A stretch of DNA of 53,663 nucleotides, from assembly GCA_015233785.1 (NCBI GenBank), contig JADFWT010000006.1, positions 1 to 53,663 of the forward strand. Reading direction: 5' to 3'. The notes under the pieces are model-generated. The model made no database searches. It worked only from the letters and a program-made list of their open reading frames with translations, and had not been told where the DNA came from. A program made the translations under genes and the position numbers. Positions 43,017 through 53,400 of this stretch are shown here, in pieces (within the stretch, counting starts at the first letter, position 1; the number at the start of each line of letters is the position of its first letter). The DNA is from Magnetococcales bacterium. GTDB taxonomy: Bacteria; Pseudomonadota; Magnetococcia; Magnetococcales; JADFWT01.

Positions 43017-44986
43017 CACCCCTCCCCTTCCCCATAGCCAAACGCCTCTATAAAGGGCTGCACCTTCTCTACGGTCTCCGCCATCTGCGACTCATAACGC
43101 CGCCAACGATAGCGGGCATGGGTATAGATGGGCCGGGTCACTTGATGATAGCTAGGGGTCGTAATCTCACGCTTTAGAGCGTGGCGATCATAGGCCAACA
43201 CCGCATCATCCCATGGCACATCCAGAAATGTGAGCAGATTGTGGACCTCGTTGTTGAAGTCCGCCACCACCGACTCGTAACGAATCGGATGTACTTTCAA
43301 CTCAAATAACACCTCACTTCGCCGCCAAAACGCCATCGACCGACAGTAGAGCTCGGTAGCTTCCTCCAGCGAGAAAAAGTGCGCCATGGCATCATTCACC
43401 ACAAAACGCTGCATAAAGCCGCTCAATATGGCATCACAGGGGTGGCGCAAGGCCAGAATGATAGGTGCCTCTGGAAACAGGCGGGCAATCAACGGAGCAT
43501 GCACCAAATTGAGGGGCATCTTGTCTACCCGCAAAAGACCGGGACGCCCACGGGGTAGATAACGGTTAACCTCCTCCACATAGCGCTTGCGAAGATCAAG
43601 AATCTCCGTGGCACTCAGCGCCGCCAGGGCGGAAAGATAGCCGCCAGGGCGGGTGGCCAACTCAGAATAGAGCACCCCCAGGGCCGGCTTCTCCTCCATC
43701 ACCTGGATATCAGGATGGCTGTCGAGAATTTGATCCAACAACGTGGTGCCGGAACGGGGAAATCCCACCAAAAAGACCGGAGGCGCTACCTCAGGATTGT
43801 GAGCCAAACGCAGTTCATCCCGCGGGGAGAGTGCAGTCTGAATCTCCGACGGATCCAACGGCCCAGGTCGCCCCAAAGGCCCAGGCGGTTCCGCAGGCCC
43901 AGGCGTACCGAGGCCACCCGTCACCTCCAGCGGCCCGGGACGCCCAAGAGGACCGGGGGCCAGCAAAGGACCAGGAACCCCCAATGATCCCTCCATCTTC
44001 ATCTGGTCGGAGAGTGACAGGGGGCCACCAACGGCCTGATCTACCCGCCAACTACTCAACCACCCCTCATGCATCTGCTCATCCAGATGGTCCAGAAGAT
44101 CCAAGTAGACCCCTTTGCGCACATCTAGATCGGTAGTTTGCGCCCGCTGTAGGCGATTTCCAGCCGCAAAATGCTCAAAAGCCCGCGCACTCTCCTGCTT
44201 TCGGTCATAGAGCTTGCCCAACTGCTGATGGATATGCGCCTCCTCATGCGCTGTAGCCCCCTCTTTCAACACCTGCTCAAAGAGATCTATCGCCTCATCC
44301 GCCCTCCCCTGCCTTCTAAACAGCATGGCAAGGGCGCTACGGGCCAGATTCAAACCGGGTTGAAGCTGCAACGCACGCTGAACAACCGCTTCAGCCTCAT
44401 CCAGCAACCCCTTCTTCTCATAAAGAAGCGCCAAATTGGCGTACGCCTCGGCGTAATCAGGGTTCAGCTCCAGCGCTTTGTGAAAACGCGCCAGGGCCAA
44501 CTCCCCCTCGCCGAGTCCATGTAGACATACCCCAAGGTGGTTCTGTGCCTCGGCATCATCCGGATTGATCCGAAGCGCCTCCAGATAACAAGGCCGGGCC
44601 GACTCTGAACGCCCTAGAACCATCAGCACCGTGGCTTGTAAAAAATGGGCCTCAAAATCATCCGGAGCCAACAGCGCCGCCCGATCAAAGCAGCGCTCAG
44701 CCGTCACACTATTATTGAGCGCATGGTGAATCTTGCCCATGGCCTTTTGGGATTCGGCGTTGTTGGGTTCCAACGCTATCGACCGCTCTAAAAACTCTGC
44801 GGCCCGCTCCATCTGGCCGGCCTGAAAAGCGATCACACCAAGATGGTGCCAGCTTGGCGCATGCTCAGGCTCTGCCTCTACAATGGCGCCATAGAGCTGC
44901 TCTGCCTCTTCCAGACGGCCCTCCGTATGCGCTGTTACCGCCCGTATCCAAACCTGTTCCAACGTCAAGGTTTCCGCCCCGGACAT
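43016..44986 (-). CDS. TPR-sulfotransferase with proline-rich hexapeptide linker
   Basis: The 656-residue protein has about eight TPR repeats (about 10-285), a linker of about 45 residues made of PGPxxx hexapeptides (about 335-380), and a C-terminal sulfotransferase domain (about 400-650) with the PAPS-binding loop VGFPRSGTTLLDQILDSHP and the 3'-phosphate motif RHPCDAILSGFMQ. This TPR-plus-sulfotransferase layout is known in bacteria and is thought to modify sugars or proteins; the substrate here is unknown. I chose the ATG at 44986 because AGGAGG lies about 8 bases before it. A longer frame (to 45076) has no site. Confidence 0.85.
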   Translation of the reverse strand: MSGAETLTLEQVWIRAVTAHTEGRLEEAEQLYGAIVEAEPEHAPSWHHLGVIAFQAGQMERAAEFLERSIALEPNNAESQKAMGKIHHALNNSVTAERCFDRAALLAPDDFEAHFLQATVLMVLGRSESARPCYLEALRINPDDAEAQNHLGVCLHGLGEGELALARFHKALELNPDYAEAYANLALLYEKKGLLDEAEAVVQRALQLQPGLNLARSALAMLFRRQGRADEAIDLFEQVLKEGATAHEEAHIHQQLGKLYDRKQESARAFEHFAAGNRLQRAQTTDLDVRKGVYLDLLDHLDEQMHEGWLSSWRVDQAVGGPLSLSDQMKMEGSLGVPGPLLAPGPLGRPGPLEVTGGLGTPGPAEPPGPLGRPGPLDPSEIQTALSPRDELRLAHNPEVAPPVFLVGFPRSGTTLLDQILDSHPDIQVMEEKPALGVLYSELATRPGGYLSALAALSATEILDLRKRYVEEVNRYLPRGRPGLLRVDKMPLNLVHAPLIARLFPEAPIILALRHPCDAILSGFMQRFVVNDAMAHFFSLEEATELYCRSMAFWRRSEVLFELKVHPIRYESVVADFNNEVHNLLTFLDVPWDDAVLAYDRHALKREITTPSYHQVTRPIYTHARYRWRRYESQMAETVEKVQPFIEAFGYGEGEG

Positions 44987-45146
44987 GGCACGCCTCCTCC
45001 TGATATCCTGCCGATTAAGGCTTCCGCCTTCGGAAGCTTTCTGAGTGAAGCAATCGGTTCCGTTCACACGCTCCATTAAGCTAGAGCAGACTACCTATAT
45101 TTGTACCGTTTGACGACATGAAACAAAATTCACAATAGCGAACACG

Positions 45147-45184
45147 AAAAAACCGCGACCCCCATACAGGAATCGCGGTTTTTT
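45147..45184. terminator. Bidirectional intrinsic terminator
   Basis: A perfect 12-bp palindromic stem (AAAAAACCGCGA with TCGCGGTTTTTT) around a 14-base loop has its T tract inside the stem on both strands. It closes the P-loop/small-peptide transcript on the minus strand. Confidence 0.85.
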
Positions 45185-45210
45185 CAAACCTCGGCATGCT
45201 ATGGCCAGGT

Positions 45211-45315
45211 TTAGACCGGCCAAGCATCCAGCCATTTTAGTGTTTTGCGAATCTTCTTCGGCATCTTCTTATCCGAAACAGGCTTGCTCTTCCCATGGCC
45301 TGACAACTTACTCAT
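45211..45315 (-). CDS. Small basic protein of 34 residues, unknown
   Basis: The 34-codon frame starts at the ATG at 45315 with GGAGAG about 9-14 bases upstream. It has 11 Lys/Arg, begins MSKLSGHGKSKP and ends LKWLDAWPV with two Trp in a hydrophobic tail. It lies 80 bases after the P-loop gene, same strand, and just before a strong terminator, so it is likely the last gene of that transcript. No family is recognised. A substrate, RNA-binding peptide or membrane-active peptide are all guesses. Confidence 0.5.
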   Translation of the reverse strand: MSKLSGHGKSKPVSDKKMPKKIRKTLKWLDAWPV

Positions 45316-45395
45316 AATCTTCTTCTCTCCAATCGTAACAACGTGTGATTTCCTGATGTTTCCCAAGCAACATCAACCAATAAGATGGATACTCT

Positions 45396-46070
45396 CTAGT
45401 GCAACCAAGCACTTCCATCCCGGTCGAAGCTCTCACCAGACATGCCCAACATGCCGTCCAGATCAAACAGCCGCGGCGCTCCAGAATAGCCTTCACGAAG
45501 ATAGACATCGAAGCCGTTGTTGCGCAGTACCATGGCCGCCTGACGGTAAAGGGTAATCTGCCGCTCCACGATAGAGGGAGAGAGAGAGCGATCCACAAAG
45601 TGGGTTCCGGTCTCAAAGCGTTCCCGACGCTTCCTCAGCAGTGCGGCCGAAGGGGGCAACAGAAACTCAAAGACAAATCGCGCCCGCCAATCAGGCATCC
45701 AAAACCGCTTCGGCTCGGGAGGCATGATGATCCGGGAGGGATCCAGCTCCATCGCTTCATGGTTGTCGATCCACTCGGGCTCAAAGACCGCCAGTGCTTT
45801 CTTTACACCCTTAAATGGAAATCCGAAATGCACCTCACGGGGCCGATGATGCAGACATGGCGAACGCCACCAGTGATTCTGGGTGAGATCCACATACCCC
45901 TCTTGAGGAATGCCTCCCAAACGCTCTACCTGGGTGCTCTTTCCCGATCCGGGAGGGCCGGTAACAATCAACTTGCGAAACCCAACACCCTCCGGCAAAT
46001 CAACACCGCGAATTTCGCGGGTACGGGGGGCTGGTCGTGTTCTGGTCCAATCCATCTGTTCGGTGTACAT
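45396..46070 (-). CDS. P-loop nucleotide-binding protein, unknown
   Basis: The 224-residue protein has a Walker A motif GPPGSGKST (about 42-50) and a downstream RSLSPSIVERQITLYRQA helix of kinase-like type. QNHWWRSPCLHHRPREVHFG is a His/Trp-rich segment that could bind substrate. It resembles small P-loop kinases (AAA_33-like), but I cannot name a substrate. I chose the ATG at 46070 because AGGGGT lies about 8 bases before it. It is followed by the small basic peptide and a terminator; its upstream region is divergent with the Hsp70-like gene. Confidence 0.65.
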   Translation of the reverse strand: MYTEQMDWTRTRPAPRTREIRGVDLPEGVGFRKLIVTGPPGSGKSTQVERLGGIPQEGYVDLTQNHWWRSPCLHHRPREVHFGFPFKGVKKALAVFEPEWIDNHEAMELDPSRIIMPPEPKRFWMPDWRARFVFEFLLPPSAALLRKRRERFETGTHFVDRSLSPSIVERQITLYRQAAMVLRNNGFDVYLREGYSGAPRLFDLDGMLGMSGESFDRDGSAWLH

Positions 46071-46195
46071 CTGTCTACCCCTATTCAAAAACGTCAAACG
46101 CTGTTTCCAACGATTTTTCGTCTGTGGCTTGCTTGCTGACCTACAACCAAGCAATGGGCATGCCAATACATATATAAATACATAATTTCAATATG

Positions 46196-46222
46196 TTGAC
46201 AATATCATTATACCCTTATAAT
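46196..46222 (+). promoter_or_regulatory. Sigma-70-type promoter upstream of Hsp70-like gene
   Basis: TTGACA and TATAAT are both perfect consensus, separated by 15 bases (shorter than the usual 16-18). The leader to the ATG at 46448 is about 220 bases with no gene I can support. Confidence 0.5.
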
Positions 46223-46447
46223 AAGTTTCGATACATTGAATCACCCCCCAACAGCCCCAAAGAACGTTACAAACCCCCCTCCCCCGTCGAAATCCTGACA
46301 CAATCTTCCGGCGATAACATTCATGACTGGCGACGTTTGCAGCACCACACCTTCTTCCACGCACCATGGCATGGTGATTGCCTCCCCTGGCATTATGTTA
46401 AAAAGATGACGTCGCCGTGAGATGTATAACCGAGTGGAGCGCTTTCC

Positions 46448-49339
46448 ATGAAAGTCGATAAAGTCTGGTTCAAAAGAAACCAGTTGGTCCCTGAAAAGCA
46501 GATTGTCAGCGAGCAGGCCCCCAAAGAGGCGCTTAACGCCCTGCGTAAGGAGATCATGGCGCTGCTAACCCGTCAGCGCTTTGTCTCTTTTGCCAAGCAA
46601 GCCCGTTTCTATTATGACAACCAGCTCAACTGTCTCTGGCTCTTCTATGACTTCAAATCGTCGCCGGAGGAGATGTTTCAATACGTCACCAAGCTGAAAA
46701 TTTACGCCTTCAACGAATGGGAGATCCCCAACGTCGATCAGCTGCGCTCCATGACCCTGGACCAGCTCTATGAAGATGGCGAAAAGCTGCATGGCGTTAC
46801 TGCGCTCTCCAGCACCCCTTCCAGGGCCAAAGACGAACCAAACCATTTCAAGACCGTCACCATCGGCTATGGGGCCACCGGCTCTTCCGACAAAACCCAC
46901 ACCATCATCCCCATTCACCAGGTGGCTCAGCGGGATATCTTTTCCTTTATTCTTGCCCACTCGTTGATGCCGAAAAATGTGCCGGGGATTGAACAGAAGC
47001 TTAAAGAGCTCTATCGCATCTCCACCAATGTCAAGGAGGGCAAGCCCATGACGCGCTTTGAGCCCTCCCTCCCCGCCCTGAAACAGACCCTGCTGGAAGG
47101 GGATTACATTCGTGCCCGCCTTCCGGTGCTGGAGCCCGCCTATCTCTATGATATGGGCAAAGGCCTCTGGGAGCTGCACCAGCCCACTCGCCCTACCGGC
47201 GAGGAGTGGCAGGAGGTGTCGCTAAAAGAGCCCTGGGAGGCACGCAACCCCGAAATGGATGTACGTGACGGCGTGGTAGCCATCGACTTCGGCACCAGCT
47301 CCACCGTGGTGGCCTATCGGGAGCACGGAAAAACCGTTCTTCTGCGGGTCGGCATGAACGACTTCTACCAGGTTCCCAAGCCGGAAGATTATCAAAACCC
47401 CACCACCCTCACCTTTCTGAATCTACCCGACCTGATGCTGGCCTGGAATACCGAAGCGTATCGCCCCATGACCCGATGGGAAGATTTTCACTTCTCTCAT
47501 CAGGCACTTAGCCAGTTCCGAGAGAACGAAGCCGACCGCCGAGTGGTGGCCAGCGTATTGACGGCCATCAAGCAGTTGCCGCTCCAGGCCACCGCCTCCG
47601 ATTTTCGGCTGCGCATCACCGACCAAGGCAGCGGCGCCGAGATGGATATTCGCCCCGGCAACAATCCCATGCCGGTACGCGGCCAGCCCATCACCGTCTC
47701 CGAAGGGGATGCACTGGACCCCATCGAGCTATACGCCTACTACCTGGGGCTGTTTATCAACCACCGGGCCAATGGGCTGTTTCTCGAATACCACATGACC
47801 TTCCCCATCACCTACCCGAAGGAGATCAAACAGCAAATCCTCTCCTCCTTCGCCCGTGGCCTTCAGCGCAGCCTGCCCCTCTCGCTGATCAACAGTCACA
47901 AGATGCAACGCTTCGTGGTTCAGGAAGAGGCCTCAGAACCCGCCGCCTATGCTGCGTGCGCCCTGGGCGAGCTGGAAATTGAAGCCACCGAGGACGGCAC
48001 CGCCTATGCGGTGTTTGATTTCGGCGGCGGCACCACCGATTTTGACTTCGGCATCTATCGCCAGCCCACCGAGGAGGAAGAGGACCAGGGCTACGAAAAG
48101 GTCATCAAGCACTTTGGAGCCAGTGGCGACATGTATCTGGGGGGTGAAAACCTGGTGGCCCATCTGGCCTACCTCACCTTTCAACACAATCTGGATAGCT
48201 GTCGACAGAACCACATCCCCTTCTCCCGCCCCCAGGAGGCGGAGCTCTTCCCCGGCCATGAGATGTTTATCGACAACTCCCACGTCGCCCAAACCAACAA
48301 CTCGCTACTGATGGCCAAGGTGCGCCCGCTCTGGGAAGGGTTTATGTGGCAGGTGAAGGAAGAGGTGGAGAAAAAGCCTCCAAAGAAAGCCAAGAAACGC
48401 CGCCGCCTCTCGGATCGCATCAGCGACGCCCTCTGCCGCTCGGTGCTGAATGAATCGTTTCAGGTGGATCCCCTGGCGGAGAGCGTGGATCCAGACGAAG
48501 GAATGATCAAAGTCCGGGTGGAGCTGTTGAATCGCTCCCGCGAGAAGGTGCCGGTCACCCTGACCATCGACCGTAATCGCCTCAATCATTTTCTCACCCA
48601 GCGCATTGGCCAGGGTATTCACCGCTTTTTTATCGCCATGCGCCAAGCCTTCGACAGCCACGGATTCTACCCGGAGCAGGTGCACATCCTTCAAGCCGGG
48701 AACGCCAGCCGCTCCCTGTTGGTGCAAGCCCTCTTTGCCGCCATTCTCCAGAAAAAGATGGTGGGCTGGACCCCCACCAACTCCAAGGAGACCCCCAACC
48801 CTGCCATGGAGAAGATTCGCGAAGCGGTGGCCTACTCCCGATTCATGGTCCACCGTCCGCCGCCGGAAGATCCCAATAATCCCTATAAACCCACTGCCAA
48901 GACCGGCGTAGCCATCGGCCTGTTGAAGCTGATTCCCGGCGAGACACTGCTGGCCATCACCCCCCAACAAGACGATATGGATGCCGGAGAAGCCCCGTTC
49001 CGCTACTTTGTCGGACGGCTGAAAAAAGGCCACATGACGCCCATTCTCAAACAGAACGGCCCCTATCAGCAGTGGTTTGAGCTGGGCATTCCCACAAGAG
49101 GCGTCTTCAACCTTATCTACTCCAGCTCGCCACAGGCCGGACTCGGCACGCTGAAACGGGGATCGTCAGATCTACAGGAGCGCAGTCTGCGTTTCTATCA
49201 GGGATTTGAAGGGAAACGGCTCTATATTCGCGCCATCGGTCCCACGACCGTGGAGGTATTCATGGCCGACGCCCTGGAACAGATTCTCAAGCAGCCGGAG
49301 AAGATCGCACACCGAGAGGTCATCGAGTTGACCAATTAA
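46448..49339 (+). CDS. Large Hsp70/actin-fold ATPase-like protein with N-terminal extension
   Basis: The 963-residue protein has a 270-residue N-terminal region of unknown fold ahead of an Hsp70/actin ATPase core. Phosphate-1 is VVAIDFGTSSTVVAY (about 276-290), and phosphate-2 is VFDFGGGTTDFDFG (about 521-534). FPITYPKEIKQQ and the EPAAYAACALGE helix between them are like the Hsp70 subdomain. There is no substrate-binding SBD of DnaK type; the end is mixed beta. GGAG lies about 9 bases before the ATG. It could be a chaperone-like or SrfB-type protein, but no function is proved. It is monocistronic, with a hairpin after it. Confidence 0.75.
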   Translation: MKVDKVWFKRNQLVPEKQIVSEQAPKEALNALRKEIMALLTRQRFVSFAKQARFYYDNQLNCLWLFYDFKSSPEEMFQYVTKLKIYAFNEWEIPNVDQLRSMTLDQLYEDGEKLHGVTALSSTPSRAKDEPNHFKTVTIGYGATGSSDKTHTIIPIHQVAQRDIFSFILAHSLMPKNVPGIEQKLKELYRISTNVKEGKPMTRFEPSLPALKQTLLEGDYIRARLPVLEPAYLYDMGKGLWELHQPTRPTGEEWQEVSLKEPWEARNPEMDVRDGVVAIDFGTSSTVVAYREHGKTVLLRVGMNDFYQVPKPEDYQNPTTLTFLNLPDLMLAWNTEAYRPMTRWEDFHFSHQALSQFRENEADRRVVASVLTAIKQLPLQATASDFRLRITDQGSGAEMDIRPGNNPMPVRGQPITVSEGDALDPIELYAYYLGLFINHRANGLFLEYHMTFPITYPKEIKQQILSSFARGLQRSLPLSLINSHKMQRFVVQEEASEPAAYAACALGELEIEATEDGTAYAVFDFGGGTTDFDFGIYRQPTEEEEDQGYEKVIKHFGASGDMYLGGENLVAHLAYLTFQHNLDSCRQNHIPFSRPQEAELFPGHEMFIDNSHVAQTNNSLLMAKVRPLWEGFMWQVKEEVEKKPPKKAKKRRRLSDRISDALCRSVLNESFQVDPLAESVDPDEGMIKVRVELLNRSREKVPVTLTIDRNRLNHFLTQRIGQGIHRFFIAMRQAFDSHGFYPEQVHILQAGNASRSLLVQALFAAILQKKMVGWTPTNSKETPNPAMEKIREAVAYSRFMVHRPPPEDPNNPYKPTAKTGVAIGLLKLIPGETLLAITPQQDDMDAGEAPFRYFVGRLKKGHMTPILKQNGPYQQWFELGIPTRGVFNLIYSSSPQAGLGTLKRGSSDLQERSLRFYQGFEGKRLYIRAIGPTTVEVFMADALEQILKQPEKIAHREVIELTN

Positions 49340-49356
49340 GCACGGCCACGCAATAA

Positions 49357-49383
49357 GCGGCCCGTATCCAAGCTACGGGCCGC
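49357..49383 (+). terminator. Hairpin after Hsp70-like gene
   Basis: A perfect 10-bp stem (GCGGCCCGTA with TACGGGCCGC) with a 7-base loop begins 17 bases after the stop. No T tract follows, so it may need Rho or act for both convergent genes. Confidence 0.55.
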
Positions 49384-49458
49384 ACCTCTCACCAAACTCC
49401 GTTTTCATCACACATAACGCTTTACACCCTTAGCAACTACAGCGTTCGTGTCAATTAT

Positions 49459-50241
49459 TTACCCATCCCAACAGGGCATCTCTCCCTTTAACAACGCCCT
49501 TGGATGCTCCACACACATACGCTCAGCCTTCTCAACCCCGATCAACCCCGCCGCCACCTGAAGCCCATCGGAAAGCACCGGCTGACGACGATAAAAACCG
49601 TGACCATCGCTGGCGATAAAGTGAATCCAGCCCCGCTCCATCAGCATCTCCGCCGTACGGGCGCTGGCGTTGCTCTTGCTGCGGGTCAACGACATGGCCG
49701 TAAGCTGGGTCAGACACCCCATATCCAAAAACGGCTTCAGGGCGTTGATATCCCGCCGTACACCACCATTACGCTCCGGGTGGGCGATGATGGGGGTGTA
49801 ACCCATATTGCAGATCATCTCCACCATATGCTCCGCCCCCGGCGGAATGCGACCATGCTCCAACTACAGCAGAAAAAAGCGGTGCGGCCCCTCCTGATTA
49901 TAGAGCGGCAACTGCCCCCGCTTCAGCAGGCCGATCACATGCGGCCCCAGTCGAACCTCTGCCGCCAAACGAACCTTCAAGGGAATCTTGGCCTCCTCCA
50001 AATGCTCCATGAACACCGCTGCCGTATGTTGGATAGTTGCCATGGTGTTGTCGTAGACCCCCGGTGTGATATGCGGCGTCGCCACAAGCGTCTCGACACC
50101 ATTGGCAACAATCATCCGCGCCATTCCCAGTGCCTCTTTGATATCCTTGGCCCCATCATCCAACCCCGGCAACAGGTGACAATGAATGTCGATGCGCCGG
50201 GCAGGCTTCTTATGAGAGTGCTGCGGGATCGCTTCAGGCAC
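49459..50241 (-). pseudogene. CpsB/YwqE-type PHP-domain tyrosine phosphatase gene interrupted by an in-frame amber codon
   Basis: This gene family makes manganese-dependent phosphatases that act on tyrosine kinases of capsule and exopolysaccharide synthesis. The first part (GTG start at 50241, GGAG about 10 bases upstream) has the PHP motif DIHCHLLPGLDDGAKD and TPHITPGVY. A TAG at 49866-49864 follows RFFLL. The same frame then goes on with LEHGRIPPG, AHPERN and SDGHGF (further metal ligands) to 49459. So the two halves are one gene split by one codon. A single change from GAG (Glu) would explain it. It may be a pseudogene, a sequencing error or a suppressed stop. Confidence 0.8.
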
Positions 50242-50447
50242 CAGTGGGGCTCCTTTCAGGTGGGGGAATATCCTCTGGATACAATCAAAAAACGTACCAG
50301 TACGGCAGCTGATGAATTAGACTTCAAAATGGCCATGGGATTCCACGCCACGGAACCCGCGACACCCCCGCGAAGCTTTTCGTAACCCGTGATCCACATC
50401 ACCACTCTTCCGGCATTCACAAAAGCACGATAGACACTCCAGGCCCT

Positions 50448-53400
50448 ATGAGTAAATTTCACCCCCTGTTGACCCCCCTGGAACCGCTGGATGGCGGCTC
50501 TTCCAGCGAACGCTATATTCGTGACCTGCCCGGCGGATCCACCGCTTGGTTTGCCACTGCATTGGCCAGTGCGGCCAGGGCACCCGTGGTTTTGGTGGCG
50601 TCCAACCCAGCCCGAGCCGAAGCGTTGGGGCGGGAAGCTCTCTTTTTCAGTCGCGGCCAGCCACAACCGCCGCCACTGCTCTCCTTTCCCGCCTGGGAAA
50701 CCCTCCCTTTTGAGAGTATCTCCCCTTTCGGACCTATTGTTGGCGAACGTCTTGCCACACTGTCTCGATTGATTCAGGTGAGCGGCAGCGGGCCAATTCT
50801 TGCCGGACCGGAAGAGGCCCCGCGACGGGCCCTGGTGATCACTACCCCGGCGGCGTTGATGCAGCGTACCATTCCCAATGAGGTGCTGGCGGAGAATGGC
50901 TTCTCGGTCTCCGTGGGAGATCAGCTGGACCTGCCCGCTTTCCGGGAGTTTCTGGCCAAGGCCGGCTATCGAAATGTAACCCAGGTCTCTGAACCCGGTG
51001 AGTTTTCAGCTCGGGGCGGGATTGTTGACTTCTTCCCGTCGGGCCATCCACAGCCGGTGCGGGTGGAGCTGTTTGGTGATGAGGTGGAGTCCATGCGCCT
51101 CTTTGACCCCATGACCCAGCGCTCCTCGGATCCAATTCCACAGGTACGGGCGCTTCCGGTCTGCGAGGTGGTCTTAACCCCGGCCTCTATCGGACGCTTC
51201 AGAACACGTTATCGGGCAGCATTCGGCGGCGGTGCCTCGGCGGACGAAAACTACCGCTTGCTCTCGGATGGCACCCCCTTTATCGGCATGGAGCAGTATC
51301 TTCCCTTCTTCTACGAACAGCCCCACACTCTGTTCAACTATCTGCCAAACGAAACGACCTTCCTGCTGGAAGCGGATGTGGAAGAGGCCACCGAAACCCG
51401 CATCGCGGAAATCATGGAACGCCACAAGCAGCTCACCTCCTCCGCCTCTCAAGAGATGGCCTCGGGAGCGGCGCGGGTTCTGCCGGACCCAAGATGGCTC
51501 TACCCCACTTTGGAAGAGTATCGTCGCCAGCTCGCCTCACGTCGCATCGTGCGCCTCTCCCCCCCCGATAACGGGCGCGGCATCTCACTTGGCTGCCAAT
51601 CTTTGCCGACCTTCTCCCAGGCACTGAAGCAAAATGATCCCAAAACGGTGATGCAGAACGTTGCCGAATTTTTGAAGGAGATTCGCAACAAAGGTGGCCG
51701 CGTGGTCTTTACCGCCCGCACGGTGGGCCAGCGGGAACGGCTGCGTGAGATGCTGGAGGAGCAACGCATCGATTGCGCCGATTTGGAGAACTGGAATCCA
51801 CTCCCTGGCAGCGGAGACAAACCGGCTCTGCTCGCACTGGGAGACATCAGCGCCGGATTTCACCACCCCGCCTCCAAGCTGGCGCTAATCTCCGAAGAGA
51901 CCATCTTCGGACATCGGGTACGCCGACGCGCCGACCGCAAATATATCGACCAGCTTATCGCCAGCTTTGCCGACCTCTCCCCCAACGATCCGGTGGTACA
52001 CAGCGACCACGGTATCGGACGCTATGTGGGACTGGAGTCCCTTAAAGTAGGAGAGATTCAGAACGACTTCATGCTGATCCGCTACACTGGAGATGACAAG
52101 CTCTACGTGCCGATGCAGAACCTCGATCGGGTGGGCAAGTACATGGGCGGCGAAGAGGCCCCTCTGGACAAACTAGGCGGCATTCGTTGGGAGAAGACAA
52201 AGAAAAAAGCCCAAAAAGATCTGATGGCCATGGCGGCTGAACTCGTTCGACTCCAGGCGGAACGCAATGTCCACACCGGCTTTGCATTCTCAAAACCTGA
52301 TGCCCTCTATCAGGAGTTTGCCGCATCGTTCCCCTACGAGGAGACCCCCGACCAGTCCCAGGCCATCGAAGCGGTGCTGGATGACATGGCCGGAACACGC
52401 CCCATGGATCGACTGGTGTGCGGTGATGTGGGTTTCGGCAAGACCGAAGTGGCACTGCGCGCCGCCTTTCGTGCCGTGATGGATGGCAAACAGGTGGCGC
52501 TTCTGGTCCCTACTACCATTCTGGCCCAGCAGCACTACCAAACCTTCGCCAATCGCTTCGCCCCCTATCCGGTCAATATCCACCAGCTCTCCCGTTTCCG
52601 CCCTCTCAAAGAGCGCAAAATCAGCATTGCCGGTCTGGCCAGTGGTCGTGTGGACATCATCATCGGCACCCATCGCCTACTACAAAAAGATATTGAATTT
52701 AAGGATTTGGGCTTGCTGATCGTAGACGAAGAGCAGCGCTTCGGTGTCGCGCATAAAGAGAAAATCAAACGCTTTCGCGCCACTGTGGATCTGCTTACAC
52801 TCACCGCCACGCCGATTCCACGCACCATGCATATGGCCATGTCCGGCGTTCGGGACATCTCTATCATCGCCTCTCCTCCTCCAGATCGCCTCTCCATCCA
52901 GACCGTGGTGGTCCCCTTCGACCCACAACGCATTCGTGAGGCAATCCTTCGGGAACTCTACCGGGGCGGACAGGTGTTCTACCTCTATAACCATGTGGAA
53001 GATATCGACAAACAGGCGGCCAAGCTGGCGGAACTGGTGCCCGAGGCCAAAGTAGGCGTGGCCCACGGCCAGATGCGCGAAACCCGCCTTGAGAAGATCA
53101 TGCACGCCTTCTACCAGCAAGAGTTCAACGTACTGGTCTGCACTACTATCATCGAAAACGGCGTCGATATCCCCAGCGCCAATACCATCATCATTCATGG
53201 GGCCAACCGCTTTGGTCTGGCCCAACTCCATCAGCTGCGCGGGCGCGTAGGACGCTCTCGCCATCGCGGTTATGCCTACATGCTGATTCCCCATCAGGAT
53301 CGCCTCTCCAAGGATGCCAAAAAGCGTTTGGAGGCCATCGAATCTCTGGGAGATCTCGGCTCCGGCTTTATGCTGGCCACTCACGATCTGGAGATTCGCG

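Noticed and set aside
49864-49866. Amber codon as pyrrolysine insertion
   Set aside because: The family does not use pyrrolysine and no pyl gene is in the window; a point mutation is simpler.
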